A stretch of DNA of 64,000 bases from Salinimicrobium nanhaiense (GTDB lineage Bacteria > Bacteroidota > Bacteroidia > Flavobacteriales > Flavobacteriaceae): positions 49,727-113,726 of the forward strand of contig JAAVJQ010000012.1 in NCBI GenBank assembly GCA_012038135.1. Direction: 5' to 3'. The translations under genes and the position numbers were made by a program. Every line of letters begins with the position of its first letter. Position 1 is the first letter of the stretch. This document shows, in pieces, positions 1 through 7,898 of this stretch. The notes below the pieces were generated by a model. That model worked only from the letters and a program-made list of their open reading frames with translations, searched no databases and was not told the origin of the DNA.

Positions 1-519
1 ATTGCAAATCCGCGCCATTGGGAAGAATTCAAGATTTAAAATTCAGGATGCAAAATTCTTTTATTGCCCTTAAGTCTAAAACTATTAGAGTTTAAGATTC
101 TTTATTATTTTTCCACGATGTCTCTTTTTTTACTTCCCCTCCTCCGGAGGGGTGCCTGTAAGGCGGGGTGGGGATTTAGTACTTTAAATGTACACTTTAC
201 TTTCCGGGAAACTTCTCCGTTTTGCCCCTTCCCTATCCCGAAGGATCGGGAGGAGACGAAAAAGTTTCAGGGACAAAAATAGAATTTTAGGGTAAAAGTA
301 TATCCCCAACCCCCTGAAGGGGGCTATATTTAATTTGCTTCGCCCTCGTCACGGATTGCAAATCCGCGCCATCGGAATTGGTTCAAGATTCAAAATTTAG
401 AATTCAAAATTCTTTACTTACTTGTTTTTAAACCCATTACTGCTCTGGGGAAATTAAATGATCTTCTGTTAATTGTAACGCAGTCTTGGCTCTTGGTTCT
501 TGAGTCTTGGTTCTATTTC
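1..519. repeat. Gene-free spacer of dispersed repeats
   Basis: No credible gene. Positions 31-175 are a diverged copy of 2333-2475 (same AAATTCAGGAT, TTATTTTTCCACGATG and GGGGTGGGGATTT landmarks, including a CTCCGGAG palindrome). Positions 344-375 carry the CTCGTCACGGATTGCAAATC block that heads each unit of the 170-bp array at 1782. Positions 483-514 are a 7-bp-period tract (GTCTTGG, CTCTTGG, TTCTTGA, GTCTTGG, TTCT) that stops just before the end of the next gene. Confidence 0.75.
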
Positions 520-978
520 TCACCCAAAGACTTTCTTGATCACCCATGCCGGTCCAATGAGTAAAAACTGTATGTCTTTTAAAAAAGAAGGTTTTTGACC
601 TTCGATCTTATGTCCGTAGAATTGGCCGATCCAGGCGACTACAAATATTAAAAGGGAAATCAGCCATAGTGGGCCAAGCTGCGCCAGGTAATAATTCCCG
701 GCAATACAGAGGGCGGCGAAGATGAGGATCTTAATTCCCATAGAAATTGAAAGGCTCATGTAGAACAACAGGACCAGGAGCAGTGCCACTACTGCCCAAT
801 TTTCCAGAAATGGGATATACATGGGAAAAATATGCACCAAAGGCCCCGGCGGGATGCTCATCAGCAATCCTACAATAGAAAAGAAGATCGCCGGTACGCA
901 GATATAATGAATTAGCTGGTTGGTTTCGTTCTGGTGACTTACCGCATATTCCGAAAACCATTGATCGAGTGTTTTCAT
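520..978 (-). CDS. Mpo1-like (DUF962) membrane protein
   Basis: A 152-residue integral membrane protein of the Mpo1/YGL010w (DUF962) family. Visible are the N-terminal HQNETNQLIHYICVP block (H15 and H24, the conserved family histidines), three to four hydrophobic segments between residues 28 and 120, and a C-terminal GQFYGH motif. The yeast relative Mpo1 is an Fe(II) dioxygenase that alpha-oxidises 2-hydroxy fatty acids at a membrane; whether the bacterial members share this activity is inference. Length fits the family. The ATG start at 978 lies in a divergent arrangement with the thioredoxin-fold gene that follows, so the two probably share an upstream control region. Not obviously connected to polysaccharide synthesis. 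Confidence 0.85.
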   Translation of the reverse strand: MKTLDQWFSEYAVSHQNETNQLIHYICVPAIFFSIVGLLMSIPPGPLVHIFPMYIPFLENWAVVALLLVLLFYMSLSISMGIKILIFAALCIAGNYYLAQLGPLWLISLLIFVVAWIGQFYGHKIEGQKPSFLKDIQFLLIGPAWVIKKVFG

Positions 979-1072
979 GTATTCTTCAGGATTAGCAGCA
1001 ACAAGATATGAATTTCAGGAAAAATCCGAAGGAAATTTGTATTTTAAGAGCATCATAAAAGATGCAATAAGA

Positions 1073-1639
1073 ATGGCAGAAATCGCTTCCAACAATCTTC
1101 CGCTGGGTTCAAAGATCATAGATTTTGAACTACCCGATTCGGTTACGGCAAATCTCCACTCCCTTGCCGACGTGCAGGGCGAGAAAGGCACCGTGATCAT
1201 GTTTCTCTGTAATCACTGCCCTTATGTGAAGCACGTGGTAGATGAGATCGTGCGGGTAGCGAATGATTACCGGGTGTTAGGCTTCGGATTTGTAGCCATC
1301 AGCAGCAATGATGTGGAGCAGTACCCCGAAGATCACCCCGATCTTATGTGGAAATTTGCGCGGAAACATAATTTTTCCTTCCCCTACCTCTACGACCGAA
1401 CTCAGGAGGTAGCGCGTAATTACAAAGCAGAATGCACCCCGGATTTTTACCTTTTTGACGGGGAAGAGAAACTTGTCTACCACGGTCAGCTGGACAGCTC
1501 CCGCCCCGGTAACGGACATTCGACCAATGGAAGAGAGCTCAGAGAAGCCCTCGATGCTGTCCTCAACAGCCGACCTGTTCCGGGACCGCAGAGGCCGAGT
1601 GTTGGTTGTGGGATCAAGTGGAAATACAGGGGGAATTGA
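1073..1639 (+). CDS. Thioredoxin-fold protein (AhpC/TSA-like, CNHC motif)
   Basis: A 188-residue thioredoxin-fold protein of the peroxiredoxin/TlpA-like type common in Flavobacteriia. C46-N-H-C49-P is the probable redox-active CxxC, followed by YVKHV; TPDFYLF at 122-128 supplies the cis-proline. No signal peptide, so probably cytoplasmic. The open frame extends upstream to 977, but that would overlap the divergent gene's start, and conservation begins at MAEIASNNLPLGS, so ATG 1073 is preferred. The C-terminus (GCGIKWK) is typical of the family. The stop codon (1637-1639) sits inside a 7-bp-period repeat tract that continues to about 1690. Confidence 0.85.
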   Translation: MAEIASNNLPLGSKIIDFELPDSVTANLHSLADVQGEKGTVIMFLCNHCPYVKHVVDEIVRVANDYRVLGFGFVAISSNDVEQYPEDHPDLMWKFARKHNFSFPYLYDRTQEVARNYKAECTPDFYLFDGEEKLVYHGQLDSSRPGNGHSTNGRELREALDAVLNSRPVPGPQRPSVGCGIKWKYRGN

Positions 1640-1690
1640 ATATTGAATATTAAAAAAATTCCAAGCACCAAATTCCAAATTCCAATTTTA
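1630..1690. repeat. 7-bp-period tract across a stop codon
   Basis: Units GGGAATT, GAATATT, GAATATT (1630-1650) then, after a phase change, AATTCCA, AGCACCA, AATTCCA, AATTCCA (1657-1684). It spans the TGA stop of the thioredoxin-fold gene. Confidence 0.7.
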
Positions 1691-1781
1691 CTTTTCCTTT
1701 TTTTTTTTGTCTTCGCGAAAGAGCCGACAAGGTGACTGAAGCAATCCTCTCTTCAAATAGGTAGTTAGTAGCTTACTTGCA

Positions 1782-2350
1782 CTCGTCACGGATTACAAAC
1801 CGCGCCATCGGGAGGGATTCAAGATTCATCCTCTCCCCCCGCCCTCTTTTCCAGTAGGCAGTCAGAAGTAGGCAGTAGCCAGTCTATACCTATACCCATG
1901 TGATTCTGCGAAAATCTGGTACATCAGCGGGAAACAAAATTTGCCTGGTTCTCGTCACGGATTGCAAATCCGCGCCATGGGAAGGATTCCAAATTCATCC
2001 TCTCCCCCGCCCTCTTTTCCCGTAGGTAGTCAGAAGTAGGCAGTAGCCAGTCTATACCTATACCTATACCCATGTAATTCTCCCAAAATCTGCGAGATCA
2101 GCGGGAAACAAAATTTGCCTGGTTCTCGTCACGGATTGCAAATCGCGCCATCGGCAGGATTCAAAATTCATCCTCTCCCCCCGCCCTCTTTTCCAGTAGG
2201 CAGTCAGAAGTAGCAGTAGCCAGTCTATACCTATACCCATGTGATTCTGCGAAAATCTGCGAGATCAGCGGGAAACAAAGTTTGCCTGGTTCTCGTCACG
2301 GATTGCAAATCCGCGCCATCGGGAGGGATTCCAGATTTAAAATTCAGGAT
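1782..2350. repeat. Tandem array, ~170-bp unit, 3 full copies plus part
   Basis: Units begin with CTCGTCACGGATTGCAAATC at 1782, 1951, 2125 and 2292 (spacings 169, 174, 167); the fourth is partial. Each unit holds a pyrimidine-rich CATCCTCTCCCCC stretch, a GTAGGCA/GTCAGAA/GTAGGCA/GTAGCCA heptad tract, a CTATACC hexamer run whose copy number differs between units (extra copy in the second), and a CTGCGAGATCAGCGGGAAA block. No gene in the gap 1640-2650. The last block is a reverse-complement relative of part of the 185-bp array at 3724. Confidence 0.9.
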
Positions 2351-2475
2351 TTAAAATTCTTTTTTGCCCTTAAGTTTGATACTCTTTAAATTCAAGGTTC
2401 TTTATTATTTTTCCACGATGTCTCTTTTTTTCCTTCCCCTCCGGAGGGGTGGCCGCAGGTCGGGGTGGGGATTTG
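2333..2475. repeat. Dispersed repeat, second copy of 31-175
   Basis: Shares an ordered set of landmarks with 31-175 and contains a CCCCTCCGGAGGGG palindrome. A third, inverted relative of its CCGCAGG...GGGGATTT end is at about 62731-62800. Confidence 0.7.
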
Positions 2476-2603
2476 AATTCAAAATTTAGTTGTTTTATAG
2501 TCGATGGTGACAGGTGATTCCTTTGCCCCGGCCCTAAAAGGGTGGGAATCACCTTTATAAGTTAAAATAATAGATTCTTTCGTATCGCAAAACTTCATTG
2601 AGA

Positions 2604-2666
2604 ATTGAGCTAAGAGCTAAAAGCCAATGGCCAACAGCTTTTTCTATCTACTAACTACTCAATACG
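2604..2666. repeat. 7-bp-period tract at the 3' end of a GT gene
   Basis: Consecutive heptamers ATTGAGC, TAAGAGC, TAAAAGC, CAATGGC, CAACAGC, TTTTTCT, ATCTACT, AACTACT, CAATACG. The stop codon of the minus-strand glycosyltransferase (2651-2653) and its last Ser-Ser codons lie inside the tract. Confidence 0.7.
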
Positions 2667-3664
2667 TCTTTCCAGGAACTTTTTACTCTGTCCCAATCAA
2701 AAGCTTCCACTTTTTTTCTTGCTGCCAAAGTTCTCTCATGAGCACGCTGAGGATCCTGAAGGAGATTCTTGACTGCGGCTGCCATTTTTTCCGGGTCGTT
2801 GGGAGGAACGAGTAGTCCGTCTATGGCGGCAGAGATGAGGTATGGGAGTCCGCCGACATGGGTGGAAACCACAGGCACGCCTAAAGCCATAGCCTCAATT
2901 ACGCTTACGGGAGTGTTGTCAATATTAGTGGTGTTGAGAAAAACATCATACTTTTTTGAAAGAGCGCTCCACTCTTCCTTTTGTAACCGGCCGGGAAAAC
3001 GGACGGGCAGGCGATGCAGTTTTGCGTAACGAAAGCAGTCTTTCCATGAATCATCCTTCACCGGACCCACCATACAGAGTTCGGCGTTGGGATAATCTGC
3101 AAGTAAAAACTCCAGGACCTTAATCGCCTGTATCGGATTATAGATCTCTGCAAAAGCTCTTACCCATAGCAGCTTTGGATGAAGCGTGATCCGCTCCTTG
3201 AAACGATAATCTTGAAGGTTTATACTGTTGGGAATATATCTGACATTCGTAAATCCTGCCTGCTGAAAAACGGTTTTCATGTACAGCGAGGGAGCCACAT
3301 TAAGAAAAGCATTTCCGAACAGCTTTTTTGAAACCTTAGGTGAGCGTTCGAGACGGGCGGGAAGTTCCCCTCCATGAAGGATGGGAATGTATTTGAGATT
3401 CAGGTTATGACACAGCCGGGCTACAGCATAAGCATACCAGAAGTTTTGGGTGCTGTAAGTGTCGATAAGGACGTATTCCGCGGTTTTTCTGTTTCTGAAG
3501 ATGGTGAACAGCATGTCCGCTAGCCGAAGCAATTTGTTCTTTTTAGCGGAAGCTGTTTTTACAGTAAAGCCTTCTTCTTTTAATAACGGGGCTAAAGTAT
3601 CAACAGATGTAGGACTTCCTCCCCTAATGGCGAGCTGGTTCCCTATGTAAATGATTTTTTTCAG
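2651..3664 (-). CDS. GT4 glycosyltransferase (start codon altered)
   Basis: A GT-B retaining glycosyltransferase closely similar over its whole length to the gene at 9004-10020. Motifs include VLIDTYSTQNFWYAYA, the IPNSINL linker, and the donor-site block NTPVSVIEAMALGVPVVSTH. The first ATG (3532) would remove about 44 residues, yet the frame stays open upstream and encodes KKIIYIGNQ and KTASAKKNKLLRLADM, which align with KKRILYIGNN and KTASAKDNKALRLVEM of the paralogue. At the expected start the codons are ATC-CTG rather than ATG, so translation may begin at CTG 3664 (337 residues), at a non-standard codon, or at the internal ATG. The 185-bp repeat array begins about 60 bp upstream. The acceptor is unknown; the gene is separated from the main cluster by the toxin-antitoxin region. 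Confidence 0.75.
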   Translation of the reverse strand: MKKIIYIGNQLAIRGGSPTSVDTLAPLLKEEGFTVKTASAKKNKLLRLADMLFTIFRNRKTAEYVLIDTYSTQNFWYAYAVARLCHNLNLKYIPILHGGELPARLERSPKVSKKLFGNAFLNVAPSLYMKTVFQQAGFTNVRYIPNSINLQDYRFKERITLHPKLLWVRAFAEIYNPIQAIKVLEFLLADYPNAELCMVGPVKDDSWKDCFRYAKLHRLPVRFPGRLQKEEWSALSKKYDVFLNTTNIDNTPVSVIEAMALGVPVVSTHVGGLPYLISAAIDGLLVPPNDPEKMAAAVKNLLQDPQRAHERTLAARKKVEAFDWDRVKSSWKDVLSS

Positions 3665-3723
3665 GATGTGTCTATGAAATTTAAGTAAAAGTAATTAAAT
3701 AAGGGAGAATGTCTTCCTGATCT

Positions 3724-4935
3724 ATTTCCCGCTGATCTCGCTGATCTTCGCAGATTTTTAATCCGTGCGGTGAAATTTTGAAATTTGGACAACCCTGTCA
3801 GCGGTTTAAAACACTGACAGCGGTTTCGGATCCAAGATTCCGGATTCAAAATTGGAATTTGGCTCCGGCGGGTAAATGCTTGGAGTCTGGTGCTTGAAAG
3901 CTTAATCCATTTCCCGCTGATCTCGCTGATCTTCGCAGATTTTTAATCCGTGCCGTGAAATTTTGAAATTTGGACAACCCTGTCAGCGGTTTAAAACACT
4001 GACAGCGGTTTCGGATCCAAGATTCCGGATTCAAAATTGGAATTTGGCTCCGGCGGGTAAATGCTTGGAGTCTGGTGCTTGAAAGCTTAATCCATTTCCC
4101 GCTGATCTCGCTGATCTTCGCAGATTTTTAATCCGTGCCGTGAAATTTTGAAATTTGGACAACCCTGTCAGCGGTTTAAAACACTGACATCGGTTTCGGA
4201 TCCAAGATTCCAGATTCAAAATTGGAATTTGGCTCCGGCGGGTAAATGCTTGGAGTTTGGTGCTTGAAAGCTTAATCCATTTCCCGCTGATCTCGCTGAT
4301 CTTGGCAGATTTTTAATCCGTGCCGGGAAATTTTAGAATCTAAATAACCCTGTCAGCGGTTTTATACCCTGACAGCGGTTGCGGATCCAAGATTCCGGAT
4401 TCAAAATTGGAATTTGGCTCCGGCGGGTAAATGCTTGGAGTCTGGTGCTTGAAAGCTTAATCCATTTCCCGCTGATCTCGCTGATCTCCGCAGATTTTAA
4501 TCCATTCCGTAAAATTTTGAAATTTGGACAACCCTGTCAGCGGTTTAAAACCCTGACAGCGGTTTCGGATCTAAGATTCCGGATTCAAAATTGGAATTTG
4601 GCTCCGGCGGGTAAATGCTTGGAGTCTGGTGCTTGAAAGCTTAATCCATTTCCCGCTGATCTCGCTGATCTTCGCAGATTTTTAATCCGTGCGGTGAAAT
4701 TTTGAAATTTGGACAACCCTGTCAGCGGTTTCGGATTCAAGATTCCGGATTCAAAATTGGAATTTGGCTCCGGCGGGTAAATGCTTGGAGTCTGGTGCTT
4801 GAAAGCTTAATCCATTTCCCGCTGATCTCGCTGATCTTCGCAGATTTTTAATCCGTGCCGTGAAATTTTGGAATTTGAATAACCCTGTCAGCGGCTTAAT
4901 ACCCTGACAGCGGTTTTGAAATCAAGATTCGGTTT
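3724..4935. repeat. Tandem array, 185-bp unit, 7 copies
   Basis: Copies begin with ATTTCCCGCTGATCTCGC at 3724, 3909, 4094, 4279, 4464, 4648 and 4814; spacing is 185, 185, 185, 185, 184 and 166 bp, the last shortened by a deletion around the CTGACAG half. Each unit contains the CTGTCAG(N)12-13CTGACAG inverted pair, a GGATTCAAAATTGG stretch, and a CCGGCGGGTAAATGCTTGGAG block with heptad character (TCTGGTG, CTTGAAA). Copies are nearly identical, implying recent amplification or gene conversion. Frames are open across repeats but have no codon bias or homology. The gap 3665-5025 holds nothing else I can recognise except the yefM promoter. Confidence 0.95.
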
Positions 4936-4973
4936 AAGGTACAAAGTTCACTCCAAATTCATTCAAACTAACA

Positions 4974-5004
4974 TTGCCTAACTCATGTTTTGTACATATA
5001 TTTG
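4974..5004 (+). promoter_or_regulatory. Bacteroidota-type promoter of yefM-yoeB
   Basis: TTG at 4974-4976, 20-nt spacer, then TATATTTG at 4997-5004, matching TTG-N(17-23)-TAnnTTTG exactly. The antitoxin ATG follows 22 nt later. TGTACATATATTTGTAC around the -7 box is nearly palindromic and could be an autoregulatory operator. Confidence 0.75.
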
Positions 5005-5025
5005 TACTTCATAAAGCACATTATT

Positions 5026-5280
5026 ATGCTAATAACAAGTGTTTCGGAATTTAGAAAAGATATTAAAACTTACCTGGACCGGGTTGTAAAGAACTTTGAA
5101 ACCTTGATCATCAATCGTGGAAAAGATTCCGGAATTGTAGTGATGTCTCTGCAGGAGTACAATTCTTTAATGGCTACAAATCACGAATTGTCTTCCCGAA
5201 AAAATGAACAAAGGTTAGACTCTGCAATTGCCAAGCTTAAAAATGGAACGACCTTCAACAAAGATCTAATCCAAGATTAA
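5026..5280 (+). CDS. yefM: Antitoxin, Phd/YefM family
   Basis: An 84-residue antitoxin. The N-terminal MLITSVSEFRKDIKTYLDRV is the Phd/YefM DNA-binding fold; the middle has VVMSLQEYNSLMAT, the family hallmark before the disordered C-terminal toxin-neutralising tail. The frame is open from 4990 but ATG 5026 matches family length and lies at the right distance from the exact TAnnTTTG box. The stop is immediately followed by the toxin ATG, so the pair is translationally coupled. The complex probably represses its own promoter, as is known for YefM/YoeB. Confidence 0.92.
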   Translation: MLITSVSEFRKDIKTYLDRVVKNFETLIINRGKDSGIVVMSLQEYNSLMATNHELSSRKNEQRLDSAIAKLKNGTTFNKDLIQD

Positions 5281-5538
5281 ATGAAGTATATTTTCGTCGA
5301 CGAATCCTGGGAGGATTACTTGTACTGGCAAAAAACAGACAAGAAAAAGTTGAAGAAAATAAATGAACTTCTGAAAGACATTTCCCGAAACCCTTTTGAT
5401 GGCACTGGAAAACCTGAACCCTTAAGACATAAATACGCAGGATTTTGGTCAAGACGAATCGATAGCGAACATAGGCTTATATATCAGTATAATGAAGGAG
5501 AAATATTAATTGCGAAATGTAGATTTCATTATGACTGA
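5281..5538 (+). CDS. yoeB: mRNA interferase toxin YoeB
   Basis: An 85-residue RelE-superfamily ribosome-dependent mRNA interferase. The catalytic residues known for E. coli YoeB are all at the same positions here: E46, R65, and H83-Y84 at the C-terminus (CRFHY). Other family marks are the SWEDYLYWQKTDKK N-terminus and the FWSRRID and HRLIYQ strands. It starts on the base after the antitoxin stop. All active-site residues are intact, so the toxin should be active. Downstream, 5539-5735 holds a short palindromic block (GAAGCTTTACC...GTAGGAGGGCC) of the type seen again at 60938 and 62574. Confidence 0.95.
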   Translation: MKYIFVDESWEDYLYWQKTDKKKLKKINELLKDISRNPFDGTGKPEPLRHKYAGFWSRRIDSEHRLIYQYNEGEILIAKCRFHYD

Positions 5539-5735
5539 AGTTGTTGCCTTCCGTCGAAGCTTTACCTGTCGACCGAAGCCTGTGGCGAAGGTGGAGCGTA
5601 GGAGGGCCGGTTGTCGAATAAAGAACTAACAGTTAATCTATTCTCTATCCTAAAATTTGCTATAAATTACGCAGGAGCTAAAAAAATAGAACTTACCAAT
5701 TTGGGAATAATATATTATCTTCGTAATTAAAACAG

Positions 5736-6029
5736 TTGAGAGTAATTGCAAAACGAATATTACGAGAATTCTGGGGAAATTATCCCGATAGCGAACAGCC
5801 ATTACAAGCCTGGTTCCGGGAAGCTACAAAAGCAGATTGGAAAAGTCCCAACGAAATAAAATCTCAATACTCATCAGCAAGTATATTGAAAAACAGTCGA
5901 ATGGTTTTCAACATTTGTGGGAATAAATATCGACTTATTGTGGAAATTAATTTTCCCAGGAAATGGGTCTTCATAAGATTTATTGGCACCCATAAGGAAT
6001 ATGGTACTATAGACGCAAATAATATTTGA
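5736..6029 (+). CDS. higB: HigB-type mRNA interferase toxin
   Basis: A 97-residue toxin of the HigB (PF09907-type) family: VIAKRILREFWGNYPDSEQPLQAWFREATKADWKSPNEIK is the diagnostic N-terminal half, followed by NSRMVFNICGNKYRLIVEINF and a C-terminal FIRFIGTHKEY. Family members cleave mRNA on the ribosome. There is no ATG; TTG 5736 gives exactly the family start (L/M-RVIAKR). A weak -7 match (TATCTTCG, 5716-5723) lies upstream. The toxin precedes the antitoxin, the usual higBA order, and the antitoxin starts one base after the stop. Confidence 0.92.
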   Translation: MRVIAKRILREFWGNYPDSEQPLQAWFREATKADWKSPNEIKSQYSSASILKNSRMVFNICGNKYRLIVEINFPRKWVFIRFIGTHKEYGTIDANNI

Positions 6030-6030
6030 T

Positions 6031-6387
6031 ATGGAAATAAAAGCAATTAAAACTGAGCAAGATTATAACCAGGCATTGAAAAGATTAGAGGAAATTTTTC
6101 ATGCAGAGATTGGCACCCCCGAAGGAGATGAAGCTGAAGTGCTATCTATTCTTATCGAAAAATATGAAGATGAATATTATCTAATCGCAATGCCCGACCC
6201 TATTGAGGCAATTAAGTTCCGGATGGAACAAATGGGAATGAAACAAAAGGATCTGGCAGAAGCTATAGGTTTTACCAGCCGGGTTAGTGAAATATTAAAC
6301 AGAAAGCGCAAGCTAAATCTGAGTATGATAAGAAAATTAAATGCAACATTACATATTCCAACAGATGTCCTTATACAGGAATATTAG
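6031..6387 (+). CDS. higA: HigA-type antitoxin, XRE HTH
   Basis: A 118-residue antitoxin. The N-terminal half is an acidic toxin-binding segment (DYNQALKRLEEIF...EGDEAEVLSILIEKYEDEYY, typical of HigA partners of this HigB type). The C-terminal half is an XRE helix-turn-helix (MKQKDLAEAIGFTSRVSEILNRKRKL) ending in IPTDVLIQEY. Probably represses its own operon together with HigB. Starts one base after higB. Confidence 0.92.
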   Translation: MEIKAIKTEQDYNQALKRLEEIFHAEIGTPEGDEAEVLSILIEKYEDEYYLIAMPDPIEAIKFRMEQMGMKQKDLAEAIGFTSRVSEILNRKRKLNLSMIRKLNATLHIPTDVLIQEY

Positions 6388-6441
6388 AAGGTTGTAACCT
6401 GAAGCGCCGCAGAAAATTGGCAGGACTTAACCAGATAAACT

Positions 6442-6775
6442 AACCGCTGTCAGGGTTGCTAACCGCTGACAGGGTTTGAACCGCCCATATATACTTTTTT
6501 TGGCTGACCCGGGTTACGTCATTGCGAGCGCAGCGAAGCAATCCGCTATGGGTTGACCACAATGATACATAAAGGTAACGGCTGGCAGATGGCCGACTCC
6601 TCCTTTGTCGGATTCCCAATGACGTTACGCAGAGGGAATGCGTTCAATACTCAAATTCATTCTTATGCCCCCCTAAAGGCTGAGAATGAATTCACAACCG
6701 CTGTCAGGGTTGCTAACCGCTGACAGGGTTTGGACCGCCCTGAAGGCTGAGAATGAAATTGTTTTAGGAAATTGG
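6442..6775. repeat. 334-bp direct repeat, copy A
   Basis: Nearly identical to 8545-8879 in the same orientation. It is itself a mosaic: a CTGTCAG/CTGACAG element at each end (6442-6477, 6696-6731), and between them a 108-bp CGTCATTGCGAG element with inverted ends (6517-6624). The two copies bracket parDE and the DUF6398 gene. Nothing else is seen in 6388-6850. Confidence 0.9.
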
Positions 6776-6850
6776 TGCTTGGATTTGATAAGCAGCCTTA
6801 ACTATTTACCGGCAGTTTTGAAGATTCTACAACGCAGTTATAAAAATTTT

Positions 6851-6866
6851 GGTGTAAATTTACACC
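6851..6866. promoter_or_regulatory. Perfect 16-bp palindrome, candidate ParD operator
   Basis: GGTGTAAATTTACACC is a perfect inverted repeat ending 19 bp before the parD ATG. Position and symmetry fit a ribbon-helix-helix autorepressor site overlapping the promoter; binding itself is inferred. Confidence 0.6.
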
Positions 6867-6885
6867 ATCTTATAAATTTTAAGTC

Positions 6886-7137
6886 ATGACAAGACAAAGT
6901 ATATCCCTCACAGAACCTAATGATGAATGGTTAAAAGAGCAATTAAGGCAGGAAGAGTACAGCAGTAAAAGTGAACTTATCAATGATTTGATCAGGAAAG
7001 AACGGGAAAAACAAAAAGAAATAGAATGGCTCCGAATGAAATTAATTGAAGGGGAAAAAAGCGGTTTTACCAATTTATCTGCAGAAGAAATCTTAGCTCA
7101 ATCTAAAGATCAGCTCCGCAGCAATGGCAAATTATAA
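6886..7137 (+). CDS. parD: ParD-like antitoxin (ribbon-helix-helix)
   Basis: An 83-residue antitoxin of the CC2985/ParD type. The N-terminal RQSISLTEPNDEWLKEQL and YSSKSELINDLIRKEREKQ segments form the ribbon-helix-helix dimerisation and DNA-binding unit. The C-terminal FTNLSAEEILAQSKDQLRSNGKL is the toxin-binding tail. The ATG at 6886 follows a perfect palindromic candidate operator. The gene overlaps the toxin start by 14 bp, implying translational coupling and excess antitoxin synthesis, as usual for parDE. Confidence 0.92.
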   Translation: MTRQSISLTEPNDEWLKEQLRQEEYSSKSELINDLIRKEREKQKEIEWLRMKLIEGEKSGFTNLSAEEILAQSKDQLRSNGKL

Positions 7138-7405
7138 ATTAAGCGAAGCTGCAAAGAATGACCTGATCCGACTACATCAATATGGAATACACAAGTTCGG
7201 TGAAACTTTAGCTGACACCTACTTCCATGCCTTCTTTGATCAATTTGAAAAAATCTCGGAACAGCCATATCTTTTTGCTTCAGTAGATGTTGTTAAACCA
7301 GAATACAGACGCTGCGTACTCGGTATAGATAGTATTTATTACCGGATTATAGACAATTCGGTTGAAATTATACGGATAATTGGACGACAGGATTTCCGAC
7401 TATAG
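7124..7405 (+). CDS. parE: ParE-like toxin (RelE/ParE superfamily)
   Basis: A 93-residue RelE/ParE-superfamily toxin: YKLSEAAKNDLIRLHQYGIHKFGETLADTYF, the PEYRRCVLGIDSIYYRI strand pair and the terminal VEIIRIIGRQDF. Characterised ParE proteins poison DNA gyrase; whether this one does so or acts on another target cannot be read from sequence. Overlaps parD by 14 bp. Confidence 0.92.
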   Translation: MANYKLSEAAKNDLIRLHQYGIHKFGETLADTYFHAFFDQFEKISEQPYLFASVDVVKPEYRRCVLGIDSIYYRIIDNSVEIIRIIGRQDFRL

Positions 7406-7482
7406 AAGTAGTAATTCGCTTCGCGCTGCGCAATTTTATCCTCCTCCGTTGAAGCTGTAAGTAAAATGTATGGAATTTGGAC

Positions 7483-7517
7483 AACCCTGTCAGCGGTTTT
7501 ATACCCTGACAGCGGTT
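7483..7517. repeat. CTGTCAG/CTGACAG element, dispersed copy
   Basis: Same orientation as in the 185-bp array; further copies at 6442, 6696, 8545 and 8800 are in the opposite orientation. CTGTCAG and CTGACAG are reverse complements, so the element can fold. Confidence 0.75.
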
Positions 7518-7641
7518 GCCGGTTTCCTGTTGCCGAGTTGTCGGTTGTCGGTTGTCGATTGTAGGATTCAAAAATGAAATCTGCAATTTGGTGCTTGGTG
7601 CTTGGTGCTTGGTGGTTGGTGCTTGGTGCTTGGTGCTTACA
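7515..7641. repeat. Two 7-bp-period tracts
   Basis: 7515-7563: GTTGCCG, GTTTCCT, GTTGCCG, AGTTGTC, GGTTGTC, GGTTGTC, GATTGTA. 7586-7641: ATTTGGT, three GCTTGGT, GGTTGGT, two GCTTGGT, GCTTACA. The second is the least degenerate heptad run in the window. The spacer 7406-7898 contains no other recognisable feature. Confidence 0.9.
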
Positions 7642-7898
7642 GTTTCCTACCTGGTGCCTGAAATCTGGTGCTGGGGATTTAAAAAGTATTCTGATCTTGC
7701 TCCTGCCCATCCCCATTCTTTGCCCCTTTCCCTCCGAAAAATGCCAAAAAATAATGAGGTTTTTCTGTTGGATTTGTATTTTAGCACTACTGATGCTGTC
7801 ATCTGAGAGCAACAAAGAAATGGACAGTTTATGGGCTGTATAGATCTTTTCTACTAGTATAAAACTGGAGGAATTATTGTCGCAACAAGAAAAATAAT

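Noticed and set aside
64..282. Short frame in the left-edge spacer
   Set aside because: It spans a dispersed repeat also found at 2333-2475 where the frame is not conserved.
2651..3664. Frameshift or 5' truncation of the GT4 gene
   Set aside because: The frame continues upstream without a stop and matches the paralogue; only the initiation codon is abnormal.
3661..4219. Three tandem 62-codon frames with almost identical protein sequence
   Set aside because: They are translations of the 185-bp repeat unit; no start context or homology.
3724..4935. CRISPR array
   Set aside because: The 185-bp repeating unit has no short repeat/unique spacer alternation and no cas genes are nearby.
7339..7843. 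Overlapping frames on both strands over the spacer after parE
   Set aside because: They read through the heptad tracts (QAPSTNHQAPSTKH, LVLGAWCLV), a hallmark of repeat translation.
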